From Sodalis ligni (lineage in GTDB: Bacteria > Pseudomonadota > Gammaproteobacteria > Enterobacterales > Enterobacteriaceae): DNA of 64,000 nucleotides. Both the position numbers and the translations under genes were made by a program. Shown one piece after another: positions 27,976 through 40,163 of this stretch. Each line of letters starts with the position of its first letter. Within the stretch, counting starts at the first letter, position 1. The DNA is taken from positions 1,178,337-1,242,336 of the forward strand of contig NZ_CP075169.1 of the NCBI RefSeq assembly GCF_016865525.2, in the 5' to 3' direction. The notes below the pieces were generated by a model. The model was not told the origin of the DNA. It did not search any database and saw only the letters and a program-made list of their open reading frames with translations.

Positions 27976-28785
27976 TTACCAAGGCCGCCAGAACCGCCCC
28001 ATCTGGGCCATGTGTCCGTTTGCCGCCTGCTGTTGCAAAACCGGCAGGGGACGGGAACCCGCCCTTCCGTTGTTTGTGCCACTTTTGCCTTGAGCGCTAC
28101 GGTGAGTTTCAGCCGCTTTCTCCGCCGGGCCATTATTGCCCTGCCGTGCGGCGAGTAGGGAAGAGTTGACTTCTAAAATCCTTTTATGGAGCAATTCTGC
28201 CGAAAGGCCGCCATCGTCAAGATTTCCTGTCCATGCCGGACATTCTTTCAACCATTTCATGAGTCTCGTACGGGGAACACCGTATTTCTTTACCACAGAA
28301 TATATGCTCAGGTATTTATTCGTTACCTCATCCAGGCATGCTTTTTTGATGTTCTGATAATAGATCTCTTTTTCCCATTTTTTCCGCGCTGTAATAGCGG
28401 CGTAGCTGGACCGATACGGCATTTGTCTGTACTGATTGGAAGCCTTGGCGTTAAGCGAATCGCCAATTGTATGCACAGAGCAATGAGCATGGAGATTGCA
28501 GTTCTTCTGCCCGCCCATGATTGATTGAGGTAAACCGGCAGTAATTTCAGAGCCGCCGGTCCATGATCCGCCATGTATTGAAGGTGGGAGCTGAGCACTA
28601 TCGCGTGACGCCGCAGGGATTTTTTTAAATTTCACACTGCTGTTGGAAACGCTTATTCTTGGCGGCATTCGTGATGTATTGGCAGAAAAGGGTTCATGCG
28701 TATTAGCTCCGGCTCCAAGTCCATCCATTGAGGCATATCCGCTAAAAGTCACCGTCCCGTTATTAGCCGACAGCGTATTATTCAT
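27976..28785 (-). CDS. Unrecognised protein with a psq-like helix-turn-helix segment
   Basis: 269 residues from the ATG at 28785, which follows TTGGAGC. The N-terminal ~130 residues are polar and low in predicted order (many Ser, Asn, Gly). A central part reads ARKKWEKEIYYQNIKKACL and then YLSIYSVVKKYGVPRTRLMKWL, the spacing of a Psq-type or Hin-like helix-turn-helix. The C-terminus is Gln/Ala-rich and ends in FWRPW. It is AT-richer than its neighbours and stands alone between the c-di-GMP gene and the gat cluster. It could be a DNA-binding protein or a secreted effector; no function is assigned. Confidence 0.6.
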   Translation of the reverse strand: MNNTLSANNGTVTFSGYASMDGLGAGANTHEPFSANTSRMPPRISVSNSSVKFKKIPAASRDSAQLPPSIHGGSWTGGSEITAGLPQSIMGGQKNCNLHAHCSVHTIGDSLNAKASNQYRQMPYRSSYAAITARKKWEKEIYYQNIKKACLDEVTNKYLSIYSVVKKYGVPRTRLMKWLKECPAWTGNLDDGGLSAELLHKRILEVNSSLLAARQGNNGPAEKAAETHRSAQGKSGTNNGRAGSRPLPVLQQQAANGHMAQMGRFWRPW

Positions 28786-29085
28786 GCAAAGCTCCAAAAT
28801 GTTTCATCGTTTTTTTCAGTATCATAATGAAATTGTGCATCTGCTCAACAAATATTTTGGCTATTTTGAATAGCAGATAAAACAATTTTTTTTTCATTAA
28901 ACCAAACTTGGCCGAAACAGTGGATGTTCCGCCGAACCCTCCTTAAAGCCGCGATTTTCAACCTATCGTCATTTAAATATCTCTGCCCATCTACCCTCTG
29001 TCAAACCGGCGTTACGCCTACCCTCGGGGAGTTCCACAGCCAGTATGCCTACGGTTTACTCCTGAAAGTCAATGTTTCGATATCT
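28786..29085. other. Divergent spacer upstream of the gat-like cluster
   Basis: AT-rich near 28800-28900 with no gene. It is the promoter region for the HTH-like gene on the reverse strand; the operator and CRP-like site of the gat-like cluster lie just after it. Confidence 0.4.
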
Positions 29086-29105
29086 TTCGTTTAAGTTCAA
29101 ACGAA
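29086..29105. promoter_or_regulatory. DeoR/GatR-type operator
   Basis: TTCGTTT, six bases, AAACGAA: a perfect 7-bp inverted repeat about 80 bases before gatZ. TTTCGTTT-like sequences are typical of GatR/AgaR operators. The right half extended, AAACGAAGGT, recurs exactly at 39255-39264 just before the DeoR-family regulator gene, supporting control of the cluster and autoregulation by that protein. Confidence 0.55.
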
Positions 29106-29112
29106 GGTTTAT

Positions 29113-29128
29113 TATGATCAGGATCACA
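29113..29128. promoter_or_regulatory. CRP-like site before gatZ
   Basis: TATGATCAGGATCACA fits TGTGA-N6-TCACA with one mismatch in the left arm. It lies between the DeoR-type operator and the cluster start, as expected for catabolite control of sugar genes. Confidence 0.45.
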
Positions 29129-29185
29129 AACGTAAATAGAAGATAAATACAATAAATAAAAATAAATAGATACTAAAAGCAATCA

Positions 29186-30493
29186 ATGAAGCTGCTCAGA
29201 AGAGATATCAATGAAAGCTATTATCGAAGCGCACAAAAAGACGGTAAAACAGGCATTTGTTCCGTTTGTTCGGCCCATCCATTAGTAATCGAAGCCGCGT
29301 TAAGATTGGATTTGACAACAAATCGAAAGGTATTGATAGAAGCGACATCTAACCAGGTGAATCAATACGGTGGTTATACCGGGATGAAACCCGCGGATTT
29401 CCGTGATTTTGTTTATGCCATCGCGCAGTCCATCGACTTCCCGCAGGAAAGATTGATTTTAGGCGGCGATCATTTGGGGCCGAACTGCTGGCAGGACGAA
29501 CGGGCCGAGGAAGCCTTGGTCAAAGCGGAGGTGTTGATAGCCGAGTATGTTAAAGCCGGTTTTAGCAAAATCCATATCGATACCTCCATGTCATGCGCCG
29601 GCGATCCGGTTCCTTTGGCACCGGTAACGGTAGCCCGGCGCGCCGCGCGTTTATGCCGGGTGGCGGAAGAGAGCGCCACCGAATCGCAAAAAAACCGGCT
29701 GACTTACGTAGTGGGCACCGAGGTGCCGGTACCGGGAGGGGAAAAGCAGGCTAATTACCTGATGCATATTACGACATCTTCCGCCGCCGCCGAAACCATT
29801 CGTAGCCATTACGAAGAATTTGGCGCGCTGGGTTTAAAGGATGCCATCGGGCGTATTATCGCCATTGTCGTGCAGCCGGGGGTCGAATTCGATCATTCGT
29901 CGGTTATCCATTACGATCCTGCCCTGTCAATGGATTTATCAAGATTTATTACCCAAACCAGGCTGGTGTACGAAGCGCACTCCACGGACTATCAAACCGC
30001 CAAAGCCTACCGGCAGCTGGTGCGGGACCATTTTGCCATTCTTAAGGTGGGGCCGGCATTGACTTTTGCCCTGCGTGAAGCCTTGTTTGCCCTGGCCATG
30101 ATGGAAAAAGCATTGGTGAGTCCCGAAGCCCAAAGCCATCTGATATCGGTCATTGATCAGGTTATGCAGGACGAACCGGAATATTGGAAAAAATATTACA
30201 GTCCCATTCATTCCAAGGCGGTCATTGATATTCATTTCAGTTTGTCCGATCGCCTGCGTTACTACTGGCCGCACGATCGTATTGCGCTGGCGGTAAATAA
30301 ACTTTTTGACAATTTGAACAATGTTGCCTTGCCATTAGGAGTGTTAAGTCAATATTTTCCCGATCAATTTCAACGCATCCTGAATAAAGAATTGACCGGT
30401 ACACCGAAAGAGCTCGTCCTCAGCAAAATTCAGGATGTGTTGCGCGCTTATGCCTACGGATGCGATCAGGATGACACCCGACTTGAAATATGA
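29186..30493 (+). CDS. gatZ: Tagatose-1,6-bisphosphate aldolase non-catalytic subunit GatZ/KbaZ, probable N-terminal frameshift
   Basis: GatZ/KbaZ stabilises and activates the class II aldolase GatY, which splits tagatose-1,6-bisphosphate to glycerone phosphate and glyceraldehyde 3-phosphate. Family sequence is clear from [17 protein letters not shown] onward, with [22 protein letters not shown] and AHSTDYQT. The native N-terminus seems to be the ATG at 29211 ([10 protein letters not shown], as in E. coli GatZ), which is in another frame; one A added to the five-A run at 29235-29239 joins it perfectly and gives 427 residues, close to E. coli's 420. As written, translation from 29186 replaces the first ten or so residues with unrelated sequence. 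It heads the cluster. Confidence 0.88.
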   Translation: MKLLRRDINESYYRSAQKDGKTGICSVCSAHPLVIEAALRLDLTTNRKVLIEATSNQVNQYGGYTGMKPADFRDFVYAIAQSIDFPQERLILGGDHLGPNCWQDERAEEALVKAEVLIAEYVKAGFSKIHIDTSMSCAGDPVPLAPVTVARRAARLCRVAEESATESQKNRLTYVVGTEVPVPGGEKQANYLMHITTSSAAAETIRSHYEEFGALGLKDAIGRIIAIVVQPGVEFDHSSVIHYDPALSMDLSRFITQTRLVYEAHSTDYQTAKAYRQLVRDHFAILKVGPALTFALREALFALAMMEKALVSPEAQSHLISVIDQVMQDEPEYWKKYYSPIHSKAVIDIHFSLSDRLRYYWPHDRIALAVNKLFDNLNNVALPLGVLSQYFPDQFQRILNKELTGTPKELVLSKIQDVLRAYAYGCDQDDTRLEI

Positions 30494-30541
30494 AGGGTGC
30501 AGATGACACGGGAATTGTGCAAATTATTCAAGGCAGCAAAA

Positions 30542-32457
<1,916 letters not shown>

Positions 32458-32505
32458 TCCGATAATTAAACGCGGAACTTACCACCCCTGTACCGGGAGT
32501 TTTTT

Positions 32506-32934
32506 ATGTTAAAGAATATCAATGCTTGTATTTCACCGGAATTATTGCATCAGCTCTATTGCATGGGGCACGGTGATGAAATTGTCATCAGTGATGCCCA
32601 TTTTCCGGCCTATTCGGTCAATAAGCGGGTTATCAGGGCTGACGGAAATGAAGTCTCCGGCCTGCTGCGGGCGATAATGCCGCTATTCGCGCTGGATGGC
32701 TATGTTGATGATCCGGTGGTGATGATGGCCGCCGGCTCGGGCGACACGTTGCCGGACGGTTTGGTCTCGTTATATCAGCAGCACCTGCCGCGAGGGCAGA
32801 ATATCACTTTTATAGATCGTTTTGCATTTTACGACCGGGCCAAAAATGCCAGCTGCATTGTGGTGACATCCACTACGAAGAAATATGGCAATATTCTGTT
32901 AAAAAAAGGCGTTACACCGGTTGAAATAGATTAG
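32506..32934 (+). CDS. RbsD/FucU-family sugar mutarotase
   Basis: 142-residue member of the RbsD/FucU family, which interconverts alpha and beta forms of free sugars to help their phosphorylation or isomerisation. The signature CMGHGDEIVISDAHFPAYS holds the catalytic His and Asp. The length and the ASCIVVTSTTKKYGNILLKKG ending place it with FucU. Its presence suggests that the cluster takes up a free reducing sugar, not only a polyol. GGGAG lies six bases before the ATG. Confidence 0.9.
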   Translation: MLKNINACISPELLHQLYCMGHGDEIVISDAHFPAYSVNKRVIRADGNEVSGLLRAIMPLFALDGYVDDPVVMMAAGSGDTLPDGLVSLYQQHLPRGQNITFIDRFAFYDRAKNASCIVVTSTTKKYGNILLKKGVTPVEID

Positions 32935-32966
32935 AAATTCAATGTATTGAAGCATTGGAGCATAAA

Positions 32967-34487
32967 ATGACTCAACCTTTATTACAGATGACTGATATTT
33001 CCAAATCCTTTTCCGGTGTGCCAGCCTTGAAAAAGGTGAATTTTAAATTACGAAAAGGAGAAGTCCATGCGCTGATGGGCGAAAACGGCGCCGGAAAATC
33101 CACCTTGATGAAAGTCCTGATCGGTGTATATGAAGCGGATGAAGGGACCCTCTTTTACAAAGGACGCGAAGTTCATTACGATTCGGTACTGGAGGCGCAG
33201 CAAGACGGTATTAGCATGATTTTCCAGGAGCTGAACCTGGTGCCGCATCTTACCGTTGCCGAGAATATATTTCTTGCCCGTGAGCCGTTGAAAAATGGGT
33301 TAATCAATTATAAAAAAATGGAGAGCGACGCTCAGGATTTGCTGAATATCTTCGACATAGATGTTTCGCCAAGAGAGACCGTGCTGAACCTGTCTGTCGC
33401 CCGCCAGCAGATGGTGGAAATCGCCAAGGCGCTCTCATTTGACGTTGAAGTCCTGATTATGGATGAACCGACTTCGGCACTGACCAAGCGAGAAATAGAT
33501 AAGCTTTTCCAGCTGATTGATAAATTAAAGAAAAAAGATGTCTGTATTGTCTATATTTCACATCGTATGGACGAATTGAAGAAAATTTGCGATCACATTA
33601 CTATTTTCCGCGATGGAGAGTACGTATCCGATCATCCTTTCTCATCGATTACAATGAATGACATTATTGCAAAGATGGTCGGAAGACCCTTGGATAACCA
33701 TTTCCCGGTAAAAAGCGAAAATAACCGATGCGTTGATTTTGTCCATTCAGGACGCGTCGCGATATGGCGTATTTGAGCATATCAATTTTGACCTGCGACA
33801 GGGAGAGATTCTGGGCATTACCGGATTAGTGGGAGCAAAAAGAACCGAATTGGCCAGGGCAATATTCGGTGCGGAAACGCTGGATGAAGGACAAATCGTT
33901 ACCCTTGATAAAGCCATCAAAATCACCTGTCCGAACGATGCCATCAAGTCAGGTATCGCCTATTTATCGGAAGACAGGAAACTTAATGGATTGGCGGTAA
34001 GCATGTCCATCAAGAATAATGTCATTATGGCGGCGATGGAAAAAGTGTGTAACCGATATGGGATTATTTCCCGCGTGAAAGAGAAACTGGCCAGTGACAA
34101 ATATATCAAAAAGATGCAAATTAAAACGCCGCATATTGATCAGATTGTCAGCAACCTGAGCGGCGGTAATCAGCAAAAGTGGTTATCGCAAAATGGCTTT
34201 TCCGCGATGCCAGAATCATGATCTTTGATGAGCCGACCCGCGGGATTGACGTTGGGGCGAAATATGCCATTTATGAACTATTGGACGAACTGGCGGGGCA
34301 GGGTATCGGCATTATCATGATCTCCTCGGAGTTGCCGGAAATATTAGGGATGTCCGGTCGGGGGGTTATTTTGTAAGAAGGAGTGATGTGCGCGGGGCTT
34401 GGGAAGGCTAAAACCAGCCAGGAAGAAATAATGCAATATGCTACCGGCATCAAAGATATGTACACCGCAGAAAGAGAGGTTGCGTAA
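32967..34487 (+). pseudogene. Sugar ABC transporter ATP-binding protein (RbsA-like), broken by two frameshifts and a stop
   Basis: A duplicated-ATPase subunit of a ribose-type importer, about 506 codons if mended. First half is normal: Walker A GENGAGKSTLMK, MIFQELNLVPHLTVAENIF and Walker B LIMDEPTSALT. The frame then slips near the A-run at 33718-33721 (one extra base), and the second half continues LILSIQDASRYGVFEHINFDL. It slips again at 34175-34178 (one base missing: QQK-VVIAKW expected) and then meets TAA at 34374 where the family has Tyr (VILYEG). The same frame continues to the true end at 34485. The SDR motif before the stop has also changed to SGR. With three lesions, no full ATPase can be made; the transporter of this cluster is probably dead unless another ATPase substitutes. 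Confidence 0.88.
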
Positions 34488-35522
34488 ATGAGCGATAACC
34501 AAAAGCAATTGCTGTTGAAATTAACGGCATTGGGCGGATTGTTGTTACTGATTATTATTTTTTCGGTGACCAGCGGCAGTTTCCTGACCATGAATAATAT
34601 CATGACGGTGGGATTGCAAACCTCCACTATTGCCTTTATAGGCATGGGCGCCACCTGCGTTATCCTCACCGGCGGCATTGATTTAAGCATCGGATCCGTT
34701 GTCGCCCTGTCGGGCGTGGCGGCGGGGCTATCGATCAAGGCCGGTTTGCCGGTGGAGCTCGGCATGCTGGTGGGTATCGCCGCCGGTGCGCTGAGCGGCG
34801 CCGTTAACGGCCTGCTGGTCACTAATTTCCGGCTGCCGCCGTTTATCGCCACCCTGGGTACCATGATGATCGCTCGCGGGCTGGCGCTTTATGTCACCAA
34901 TGCCGCTCCGGTATCCGGGTTGCCGGATTCGTTCGGCGCGTTGGGTAACGGTTCCCTGTGGCGTATGACCTCTATCGGCGAAAACGGGCTGCCGTCGGTT
35001 ATCTTCCCCGGCATTCCCTATCCGGTGGTCATCATGGTGGCGTTGGCGCTGGTATTTACCTTCGTCTTGGTGAAGATGCGCTTTGGCCGCTATCTCTACG
35101 CCATCGGATCCAATGAGGAGGCCGCGCGCCTGTCAGGCATAAAGACCGATCGCGTTAAGCTGTACGCCTACACCCTCTGCGGCGCGATGTCCGGACTGTG
35201 CGGCATCATTATCGCTTCCCGGCTGGTGACGGCGCAGCCCAACGGCGGCGTGATGTACGAGCTTGATGCCATCGCCAGCGCGGTGGTGGGGGGGACATCC
35301 CTAATGGGCGGCGTGGGGTCTATTCCCGGCACGCTTATCGGCGCCTTTATTATCGGCGTGCTGCGCAACGGACTCAATATGAACGGTATCTCCTTCTTCG
35401 TGCAGCAAATCATCATTGGCGGCGTTATTTTACTCGCCGTCGCTTATGACCAGGTTCGTCAACATAAAAAAACCAAGAAACCTCTGAAAAAAACCAAACC
35501 CTCACTTAAGGAAAATAATGTG
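34488..35522 (+). CDS. Sugar ABC transporter permease (RbsC-like), reading through into the binding protein
   Basis: Ribose-type permease with about ten helices: TGGIDLSIGSVVALSGVAAG, then FIATLGTMMIARGLALY, GSNEEAARLSGIKTDRVK (coupling loop) and VVGGTSLMGGVGSIPGTLIGA. Its start follows GAGAGG and abuts the end of the ATPase gene. There is no stop: after a Lys-rich tail (HKKTKKPLKKTKPSLKE) the frame runs straight into the binding-protein gene, making a 661-residue fusion ending at 36473. Two seven-A runs (35466-35472, 35487-35493) precede the junction; one more A in either would place TAA at 35507-35509 and give a normal 340-residue permease. Confidence 0.85.
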
Positions 35523-36473
35523 ATGAATAAAATCGCCATGGTTGCCATGATTGGCTTAACCACCGTATTTGCGGTTCCCCATGCGTTTGCGAAACAGTCT
35601 GAAATTGCAGTTATTGTAAAAACAGCGAATTCTAATTATTGGCAAAATGTTAGTAAAGGCGCCAGCGATGCCGAAAAGTCCCTAAAGGGTAAATATAAAA
35701 TCACTTTCCAGGGACCTGATTCGGAAACCGCCGTAGCGGACCAGGTTAATATGGTTGATAACGCCATCAATCGGGGCGTTGCGGGAATCGTCCTCGCGCC
35801 GTCGGATCCGGATGCGTTAATCCCGGAAATCAAAAAAGCGTGGGAGAACGGTATCCCGGTGGTCTTGATTGATTCCGCGCTCAATAAAAAAGGCGAACAG
35901 TATTACCAGTCTTTCCTTTCCACGGACAACCGCAAAGCCGGCGCCATTGCCGCTGATAAATTAATCGCGAAAAACGGTAAAGAAGGCAAGGTCAGCGTAA
36001 TGTCATTCACCCCCGGCGCCGGCAGCGCCATCGAACGGGTCGGCGGATTTACCGATGAAATAGCCAAAAACTCCCATGTGAAAATTGTCGGACCCTATTA
36101 TTCACAATCCGATATGGCCACTGCCCTAAACCAGACCATTGATGCCATGGCCTCCAATAAGGATATTACCGCCCTGTTCGGCGCCAATGAACCCACCGCC
36201 ACCGGTATGGCCCGCGCCATCAAGCAGCTGGGTTATGCCGGTAAAGTCGTGGCCATCGGTTTTGACGGCAATACCTTATTACAAGACTTTGTCCGCGACG
36301 GTACGCTGGACGGCATTCTGGTGCAGTCGTCCTATCAGATGGGCTTTAAAGGCGTCACTACCGTGGACGCCATAATCAATAAACAAAAGGTTGAAAAATT
36401 CATCGATACCGGGGTGATTTATGTCACCAAAGCCAATATTGACTCCCCGGAAGCCAAGGCCGTTTTGTATTAA
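35523..36473 (+). CDS. Sugar ABC transporter substrate-binding protein (ribose/allose type)
   Basis: 316 residues from the ATG at 35523, with its own ribosome site AAGGA and a signal peptide (KIAMVAMIGLTTVFAVPHAFA, cleavage after AFA). The mature part is a Peripla_BP_4 domain: KTANSNYWQNVSKGASDA, GIVLAPSDPDALIP, NGIPVVLIDSALN and FGANEPTATGMARAI. It would bind a pentose or hexose in the periplasm. As sequenced it is also the C-terminal part of an unbroken permease frame. The ligand cannot be assigned; context suggests a sugar entering via tagatose or xylulose phosphates. Confidence 0.88.
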   Translation: MNKIAMVAMIGLTTVFAVPHAFAKQSEIAVIVKTANSNYWQNVSKGASDAEKSLKGKYKITFQGPDSETAVADQVNMVDNAINRGVAGIVLAPSDPDALIPEIKKAWENGIPVVLIDSALNKKGEQYYQSFLSTDNRKAGAIAADKLIAKNGKEGKVSVMSFTPGAGSAIERVGGFTDEIAKNSHVKIVGPYYSQSDMATALNQTIDAMASNKDITALFGANEPTATGMARAIKQLGYAGKVVAIGFDGNTLLQDFVRDGTLDGILVQSSYQMGFKGVTTVDAIINKQKVEKFIDTGVIYVTKANIDSPEAKAVLY

Positions 36474-36559
36474 GGCATCCTGTCGCGGCTGGGTACGTAT
36501 AAGTAATTTAACGTCTCCCCCGTTTCCCGGAGGGACTGAATGTCATAAGGATGGAATAT

Positions 36560-37581
36560 ATGAGCACGATTAACGCTGAACAACCCGGTATTGACCCTCC
36601 GCAATACCCTGCAAGGTGCTGTCCAACGGACAGAAAATACCGGCCATTGGCATGGGCACTTTCGGTTCCGATCGGTTTTCGGCGGAACAGGTCTCCAACG
36701 CGGTGCTGGAAGCCGCCGCCGCGGGTTTTCGTTTTTTTGACTGTGCATCGGTTTATGGCAATGAAAAACTCATCGGGGAGGTTTTCAAAAAAATTATCGG
36801 CGGCGGCATTCCACGGCAAGCGCTTTATATCGATTCCAAGGTCTGGAACGATCGCCACCAGGATGTGCTGGGTTCATGCCGGCAGACGCTGGAAGATTTA
36901 CAGCTGGATTATCTGGATCTCTATCTGGTCCATTGGCCTTTCTCCAATTATCACCCGCCGGGATGCAGCGTCGATTCACGAAGCCCCGATGCCAGACCCT
37001 ATTCCCATGAACGCTTTATGTCTACCTGGCGCCAAATGGAACAATTGGTCAAATCGGGTCTGGTCAAAAGTATCGGCACTTCCAATATGACCATACCCAA
37101 GATGGAACTGCTGCTGGCGGATGCGGAAATTGCGCCGGTGGTAAACGAAATGGAATGTCATCCCCATTTCCAGCAGCCGGAACTGTATCGGTATCTGGTT
37201 GAAAACGGCATTCAACCCATTGGATTTTGCCCCATCGGTTCGCCGACCCGTCCCGATCGTGATAAGACCGCCGATGATACCTGCGATATTGAGGATCCGG
37301 TTATTGTCGATATCGCCAGGCGACTGGGGGTCCATCCGGCGGTGGTCTGTATTAAATGGGCGGTGCAGCGCGGACAGATTCCCATTCCTTTCTCGGTAAA
37401 AAGCGCCGAGATCCGCAGCAATCTGCTGGCCGTTACCCGCGATCCCCTTACCGACGACGAGATGCGCGCAATCGCCGCTATCGATCGTCATTGCCGATTG
37501 ATCAAAGGGCAGGTCTTTTTGTGGGAGCACGCCGCCGGCTGGGAAGATTTGTGGGATCTGGACGGAAGCATCGCCGGTTGA
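36560..37581 (+). CDS. Aldo/keto reductase, frameshifted near the N-terminus
   Basis: NADPH-dependent reductase of the AKR fold. The catalytic tetrad is visible: Asp and Tyr in FFDCASVYGNE, Lys in IDSKVWND and His in LVHWPFS. It ends with a family-typical IPFSVKSAEIRSNLLA cofactor segment. The proper start is the ATG at 36560 behind AAGGA (MSTINAEQPGIDP); one base is missing near 36599-36601, and with it the protein is 340 residues. As written, a GTG at 36616 could begin a 321-residue product lacking about 20 N-terminal residues that precede the first strand, so some function might remain. In this cluster it could interconvert a sugar and a polyol. Confidence 0.82.
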
Positions 37582-37717
37582 ACCGCGCTTTTGCGTTTGA
37601 TGTTCCCTACCGGCGCCCCGCTGGCCGCGCGGTGCGCCGGGTTGGCTGATGGCGGCCGGAAAAGCCGTCCCCGTCGCGGGTCGGCTTTTATTCGGCATTT
37701 TTTTCGGAAAACACATT

Positions 37718-39217
37718 ATGTATCTCGGTATCGATTGCGGTACGCAGGGCACCAAGGTGCTGGTATGGGACGCCGAACGCCGTAGCGTGGCGGGCGCCGG
37801 TTATGCCGGCTATCCCCTGTACAGCGATGAACATGGCAAAAAGGAACAGCACCCCGCCGATTGGATTGACGCCATGATCAATGCGACCCGTCAGGCGTTG
37901 GCACAGGCGGCTATCTCACCGTCGCTGATTCGGGGTATCGGCGTTTCGGGCCAACAGCATGGATTGGTGCTGCTGGATGAATGCGACCGGGTTATCCGCC
38001 CGGCCAAGCTTTGGTGCGATACCGGCCCGGCGGAGCTGCTGGCGGAATTTGAACGGAGCCGGTTCACCGCGCCCTCGGCGCCGCTGTCGGACATCATCGG
38101 CATTCACGTCCCGGTAGCCTTTACCCTGGCCAAGCTTCTGTGGGTAAAAGCGCTGGAGCCGGAGAATTATCGGAAGATCCGCAAAATCATGCTGCCCCAT
38201 GAATATCTGAATTTCTACTTAACCGGCGAATACCGCGCGGAATGCAGCGACGCCTCCGGCACCGGCTATTTCGATACCCGCCGGCGCTGCTGGAGTGAAG
38301 AGGTGCTGGACCGGGTGGATCCCCTGCGGCCATTCAGCCTGCCTAAGCTTATTCGCTCCGCTGAACCGCATGGCGAGCTGCGCCCCGCGGCCGCGGCCGA
38401 AATGGGACTTGACGCCGGTATCGTGGTGGCCAGCGGCGGCGGCGATAATATGATGTCCGCCATCGGCACCGGCAATATCAGCGAGGGACTGCTGACCATG
38501 AGCCTGGGCACCTCGGGAACTCTTTTCACCTTTACCGAGCGGCAAATCGACAGCCGCCTCCAGCCGGACATCAACGCTTTTTGCTCGGCCAACGACGGTT
38601 GGCTGCCCCTGGTCAGCACCATGAATATGACCAACGCCACCACGGCGTTCAGGCAACTGTTGAATAAATCGCTGGCGGAGTTTGAAACGGCCCTATCCGC
38701 CAGTTCTCCCGGCGCCGGCGGGATATCCTGCCTGCCTTATCTCAACGGCGCCCGATTGCCGAACCTGCCGGCGGCCAGCGCCAGCCTGACGGGCATTACC
38801 GGCCATAATCTTAATGCGGATAACCTGTTGCGTGCGGTGGTGGAAGGCGTCAGCTTCAATTTATGCAGGGGCATAGACATTTTATCCCGTTGCGACTTGC
38901 GCTTTACCCGTTTGGTGGTCATTGGCGGCGGTTCCAACAGCGAGGGGTGGCGGCAGATTATCGCCAATGTCAGCGGCCTGAGCGTGGTCAAGAGCCTGGT
39001 AACCGACGCCGGCGCCTTGGGAGGGGCATTGCAGGCGCACTGGTGCCATCTGAACCAGACGGTTTCCGGCGCCCGCCTTGGGGATATCTGTTCTTTGTCG
39101 ATGCTGGTGGATGACTCAAGCATCGTTGAACCCCGGCCGGAAATGTATTCCCGCTATCGGGAACTGTACTTGGCTTATCATCAGCAAGTGGATAACTATA
39201 AAAGCCAATGGTCGTAA
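37718..39217 (+). CDS. xylB: FGGY-family sugar kinase, xylulokinase-like
   Basis: 499-residue kinase of the FGGY family. N-terminal ATP loop YLGIDCGTQGTKVLVWD, substrate segment GVSGQQHGLVLLDE, catalytic Asp in ASGGGDNMMSAIGTG and the adenine loop VIGGGSNSEGWRQI. Xylulokinase phosphorylates D-xylulose to xylulose-5-phosphate. The substrate here is uncertain: with no xylA beside it and the gat genes upstream, tagatose or another ketose is possible. The start at 37718 follows GGAAA; in-frame sequence upstream of it has no family match. A DeoR-type regulator follows. Confidence 0.88.
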   Translation: MYLGIDCGTQGTKVLVWDAERRSVAGAGYAGYPLYSDEHGKKEQHPADWIDAMINATRQALAQAAISPSLIRGIGVSGQQHGLVLLDECDRVIRPAKLWCDTGPAELLAEFERSRFTAPSAPLSDIIGIHVPVAFTLAKLLWVKALEPENYRKIRKIMLPHEYLNFYLTGEYRAECSDASGTGYFDTRRRCWSEEVLDRVDPLRPFSLPKLIRSAEPHGELRPAAAAEMGLDAGIVVASGGGDNMMSAIGTGNISEGLLTMSLGTSGTLFTFTERQIDSRLQPDINAFCSANDGWLPLVSTMNMTNATTAFRQLLNKSLAEFETALSASSPGAGGISCLPYLNGARLPNLPAASASLTGITGHNLNADNLLRAVVEGVSFNLCRGIDILSRCDLRFTRLVVIGGGSNSEGWRQIIANVSGLSVVKSLVTDAGALGGALQAHWCHLNQTVSGARLGDICSLSMLVDDSSIVEPRPEMYSRYRELYLAYHQQVDNYKSQWS

Positions 39218-39330
39218 GTAAGATAATTTATTTTGAATGTAATACTCCGTAATAAAACGAAGGTAAAAAATTTTCTTTTCACCAGGGCTCGGGTAACATA
39301 GTTAAAATTATTGTTAAGGAATCATGCAAA

Positions 39331-40134
39331 ATGCACCTGGTTGAAAGACGGAATGAAATTCTGCACTGCCTTAATAGCGCCGGAAGCGTGCAGGTGGCCG
39401 AACTTGCGCAAACCCTGGCAACGTCGGAAGTGACCATCCGCAATGATCTGAAGTATCTGGAACAGAAAGGGGCGCTGATCAGATTCCACGGCGGCGCCAC
39501 GCTGCCGGAAAACGCCTTATCCTCGCGTTTGCCTCCTGCCCAGGCCGCGCCGACGACGGCCCAAACGGAACTGGTATTGGAAGACCGGGTGTCCATCGCC
39601 CGAGACCCGAAACGACGAATTGCCGTTCGCGCCGCCGGTCTGGTGAAACCGGGGGATTCCATTATTCTGGACAGCGGCAGCACCACGTTAAACGTGGCGG
39701 AAGAGCTGGCCAAGCGGGGCAGCATGACCGTACTGACCAACAATCTGCCCGCTGCGCTGGCATTGTCAGGCAATCAGGAGATCACGCTGGTGCTCTGCGG
39801 GGGCACCTTCCGCCATAAAACCCGTTCATTTCACGGTGCCCATACCGAAGCGGTGCTGCAAGGCGTCACCGCCAATATCTTGTTTATCGGCGCGGACGGT
39901 ATTGATGCCCGTATCGGTATTTCAACTTTTAACGAGGGTTTCGCCATCAGCGGCGTGATGGCGAACGCGGCTAAAAAAGTGGTTGCGGTGCTGGATTCCA
40001 GCAAGTTCGGCCGTAACGGATTCAATCTGGTGCTGCCTATCGATAAAATTCACACCTTGATCACTGATGACGGAATCAATGACAAGGATCGAACCGACCT
40101 GGAACAGCAGGGCATTGAGGTCATCATCGTCTGA
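39331..40134 (+). CDS. DeoR/GatR-family transcriptional repressor
   Basis: 267-residue regulator: N-terminal DeoR helix-turn-helix (VERRNEILHCLNSAGSVQVAE, SEVTIRNDLKYLEQKG, FHGGAT) and C-terminal sugar-phosphate sensor domain (ILDSGSTTLNVAEEL, VLTNNLPAAL, LCGGTFRHKTRSFHG, FIGADGID). Such proteins release DNA when a sugar phosphate binds. It closes the gat-like cluster. The half-site AAACGAAGGT occurs both before it (39255) and before gatZ (29099), suggesting it controls the cluster and itself. The expected ligand would be tagatose-6-phosphate or a related intermediate. Confidence 0.9.
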   Translation: MHLVERRNEILHCLNSAGSVQVAELAQTLATSEVTIRNDLKYLEQKGALIRFHGGATLPENALSSRLPPAQAAPTTAQTELVLEDRVSIARDPKRRIAVRAAGLVKPGDSIILDSGSTTLNVAEELAKRGSMTVLTNNLPAALALSGNQEITLVLCGGTFRHKTRSFHGAHTEAVLQGVTANILFIGADGIDARIGISTFNEGFAISGVMANAAKKVVAVLDSSKFGRNGFNLVLPIDKIHTLITDDGINDKDRTDLEQQGIEVIIV

Positions 40135-40163
40135 TGATTTGCCCGGCCGGCCGCATCGGTCAG

